Source of the DNA: an uncultured Achromobacter sp.
Lineage (GTDB): Bacteria > Pseudomonadota > Gammaproteobacteria > Burkholderiales > Burkholderiaceae_B
Length of the DNA stretch: 6,492 bases
Direction of reading: 5' to 3'
Assembly: GCA_913775005.1 (NCBI GenBank)
Contig: CAJYKY010000310.1
Location: forward strand, 1-6,492
Shown here: positions 5,151 through 6,492 of the stretch, piece by piece
Position numbering within the stretch: the first letter of the stretch is position 1
Layout: the number at the start of each line of letters is the position of its first letter
The notes under the pieces: generated by a model
The model's input: only the letters and a program-made list of their open reading frames with translations
The model's database searches: none
What the model was told of the DNA's origin: nothing
Position numbers and translations under genes: made by a program

Positions 5151-5156
5151 TTGGTG
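5137..5156. repeat. inverted repeat CACCAA-N8-TTGGTG next to the regulator start
   Basis: A perfect 6-bp inverted repeat (5137-5142 and 5151-5156) with an 8-base AT-rich spacer. It overlaps the NahR-like operator on one side and touches the first base of the regulator's Shine-Dalgarno on the other. It may be part of a dyad bound by the LysR dimer or a hairpin in the regulator mRNA leader. Confidence 0.45.
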
Positions 5157-5160
5157 GAGA
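5156..5160 (+). promoter_or_regulatory. ribosome-binding site of the LysR-type regulator
   Basis: GGAGA seven bases before the ATG at 5168. It fixes the start, and the protein then begins like NahR (MNLKDVDLNLLVVFN). Confidence 0.7.
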
Positions 5161-5167
5161 CAAGCGC

Positions 5168-6082
5168 ATGAACCTGAAAGACGTGGACCTGAATCTGCTA
5201 GTCGTCTTCAATGAATTGCACAAGCATGGGCGGGTGTCGGCGGTGGCGCAAAGCCTGGGTATCTCGCAGCCCGGCGTCAGTAACGCGCTGGGGCGGCTGC
5301 GCAAGCTGCTGGGCGACGACCTGTTCCTGCGCACTTCACGCGGTATGGTGCCCACGCCGTTTGCCCAGGCGCTGGCGCAGCCTATTGCCGATGCGCTGGG
5401 CGCGTTGCACGGCACCTTGAACGCGCACGCGGCTTTCGACCCCGCGCGCAGTGAACGGGCGTTTGTGATCGGCGTGAATGATGTGGGCGAAACCTACTTC
5501 CTGCCGCGCCTGATGCGGGCGTTGGAGGGTGAGGCGCCCGGGGTCACGATCCGCACCGTGCGCACCACGTCGATCGACGTGCGCGATGAAATGGAACGCG
5601 GCCGGATCGACCTGGCCATGGGATTTCTGCCGGGCCTGAAAAGCGGGTTCTTTCAGCGCCGGCTGTTCAGCCAGCCCTATGTGTGCATCTTCCGCCGCGA
5701 CCATCCGCTGGCCGCCGGGGGCGTGTCGGCCCGGCAGTTCCGCGCCGCCGAGCACGTGGGCATTGTGTCGGAAGGCACGGGCCACGGGGTGGTGGACGAG
5801 GTGCTTGAGCAAGCTGGCATCCGCCGGCGCTTGCGGCTGATCGTGCCGCACTTCATGGCGGTGGGGCCGGTGCTGGCCGCCACCGACATGATTGCGGTGG
5901 TGCCCCGGCGTTTTGCGGACTGCGCCTGTCAGCCGTTCGGCCTGGCCACCGCGCCCTGTCCGGTGAAAATTCCGGAGTCCGTCATCAATGTGTTCTGGCA
6001 CGCCCGCAACCACCGCGATCAGGCCAATCAGTGGCTGCGGCAGGTAGTCGTGAACCAGTTTGCGGAGAATGACGGCCTGTAG
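5168..6082 (+). CDS. nagR: NahR/NagR-type LysR-family transcriptional activator
   Basis: DNA-binding activator of aromatic catabolic operons that responds to salicylate-like acids (304 aa, about the same length as NahR). Residues 4-63 form the LysR winged helix-turn-helix (MNLKDVDLNLLVVFN, then SLGISQPGVSNALGRLRKLLGDDLFLRT). The effector domain keeps long NahR-like stretches: FDPARSERAF (90-99), DVGETYFLPRLM (105-116), GFFQRRLF (160-167), GTGHGVVD (203-210), PHFMAVG (227-233), ADCACQPFGL (250-259) and INVFWHARNHRDQANQWLRQ (273-292). By my alignment the residues corresponding to NahR M116, R132 and R248 are kept, while N169 is replaced by Gln. It is transcribed divergently from the oxygenase operon it most likely controls. 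The symbol reflects the pairing with NagG/H-like genes; nahR would be equally fair. The true inducer is not known. Confidence 0.9.
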   Translation: MNLKDVDLNLLVVFNELHKHGRVSAVAQSLGISQPGVSNALGRLRKLLGDDLFLRTSRGMVPTPFAQALAQPIADALGALHGTLNAHAAFDPARSERAFVIGVNDVGETYFLPRLMRALEGEAPGVTIRTVRTTSIDVRDEMERGRIDLAMGFLPGLKSGFFQRRLFSQPYVCIFRRDHPLAAGGVSARQFRAAEHVGIVSEGTGHGVVDEVLEQAGIRRRLRLIVPHFMAVGPVLAATDMIAVVPRRFADCACQPFGLATAPCPVKIPESVINVFWHARNHRDQANQWLRQVVVNQFAENDGL

Positions 6083-6094
6083 AGGACGGCCTGT
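6071..6094 (+). repeat. 10-bp direct repeat with 14-base period at the regulator stop
   Basis: GACGGCCTGT occurs at 6071-6080 and 6085-6094, separated by AGAG. The first copy includes the first base of the regulator stop codon; the second lies directly after it. It looks like a short tandem duplication from replication slippage. Confidence 0.6.
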
Positions 6095-6104
6095 GACTTC
6101 AGGC
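6089..6104. terminator. possible weak hairpin between convergent genes
   Basis: GCCTG (6089-6093), loop TGACTT, CAGGC (6100-6104) form a 5-bp stem in the 16-base gap between the regulator stop and the end of the convergent gene, extending into the latter. There is no T-run on either side, so terminator function is doubtful. Confidence 0.25.
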
Positions 6105-6492
6105 TTCCCGCAGTGTCACGCTGAACCAGCCACGCAGCGCATTCGACAGCCGGATCTCGTCAGCCGCATGCAGATCGGCCAGCGTCAGCACGCGTTCGCG
6201 GACGTTGCCGGTATCCAGCAATTCGCCGCGCTGCACGCCGGGCAGGCAGCCGCTTTCAACGGGCGGCGTGTACCAGCGGCCGCTCATGCGCAGGTACACA
6301 TTGCTGCGGCTGCCTTCACACAATTCGCCGCGCTCGTTCAGATACAGCAAGTCAAAAATATGCGGATGCGCGGGCAGCCATTCGATGGTCTTCGTGTACC
6401 AGGGCCGGTGCGTCGTCTTGTAGCGCAGCAACGGTTCGGACGAGCGCAGCGCTTCGGGCGCCAGCATCACTTCCTGCAAGGCGGGCAGCGGC
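6099..6492 (-). CDS. pabB: aminotransferase class IV C-terminal domain, probably PabB-PabC fusion (5' partial)
   Basis: C-terminal 131 residues of a PLP-dependent fold-type IV enzyme; the frame is open to the right edge (codons complete to 6491). Visible are the KTTHR segment, FDLLYLNERGELCEGSRSNVYLR with the EGSRSNVY core of the class IV signature, WYTPPVESGCLPGVQR continuing that signature, and the end ERVLTLADLHAADEIRLSNALRGWFSVTLREA. The SNALRGWF ending and NERGELxEG run are, from my knowledge of the family, typical of the lyase domain fused behind aminodeoxychorismate synthase component I (PabB). Such a fusion would convert chorismate-derived aminodeoxychorismate to p-aminobenzoate and pyruvate for folate. 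A stand-alone PabC is the alternative, because the synthase half is outside the window. It is convergent with the regulator and probably unrelated to the oxygenase operon. Confidence 0.75.
   Translation of the reverse strand, partial: PLPALQEVMLAPEALRSSEPLLRYKTTHRPWYTKTIEWLPAHPHIFDLLYLNERGELCEGSRSNVYLRMSGRWYTPPVESGCLPGVQRGELLDTGNVRERVLTLADLHAADEIRLSNALRGWFSVTLREA

Noticed and set aside
4960..5415. Minus-strand 151-codon open frame covering the intergenic region and the regulator's 5' end
   Set aside because: It is mostly antisense to the NahR-like protein, has no good ribosome-binding site, and is in a different frame from the 20-codon leader ORF, which has much better start signals.

Overview
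The window is uniformly GC-rich, tightly packed and uses a codon style and start-site style typical of Burkholderiales. The closest resemblance I recognise is to Alcaligenaceae such as Achromobacter or Bordetella; this is inference from gene content, not a database match. There are no RNA genes, insertion sequences, CRISPR arrays or phage genes, and both ends cut through genes.

Layout. (1) Positions 1-1996, plus strand: the 3' end of a MacB-type ABC exporter permease, overlapping by an ATGA junction with a NodT-family outer-membrane efflux lipoprotein. Together they form the inner-membrane and outer-membrane parts of a tripartite exporter; the periplasmic adaptor (MacA type) would lie upstream. 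(2) Positions 2016-2855, plus strand: tcdA, the E1-like enzyme that makes cyclic t6A in tRNA, with a likely promoter so close to its start that the mRNA may be leaderless. (3) Positions 2881-5009, minus strand: a compact operon whose large and small oxygenase subunits and Rieske ferredoxin closely resemble salicylate 5-hydroxylase (NagG, NagH, NagAb), the system that turns salicylate into gentisate. (4) Positions 5168-6082, plus strand: a divergent LysR-type regulator of the NahR/NagR kind, separated from the operon by 220 bp that hold a NahR-like operator. (5) Positions 6099-6492, minus strand: the C-terminal end of an aminotransferase class IV protein, probably the aminodeoxychorismate lyase half of a PabB-type fusion.

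The regulator presumably senses a salicylate-like acid and activates the oxygenase operon from the shared intergenic region. The electron-transfer reductase (NagAa type) and the gentisate ring-cleavage genes found beside these subunits in classical nag clusters are absent from the window, so they must come from elsewhere if the enzyme works.

The most unusual element lies just before the oxygenase large subunit: a 20-codon, cysteine-rich ORF with a very strong ribosome-binding site. Its stop overlaps the large-subunit start (TGATG). Its 3' half can fold into an 8-bp GC-rich hairpin that buries the large-subunit Shine-Dalgarno sequence. This looks like a translated leader peptide that controls, or is coupled to, oxygenase translation.
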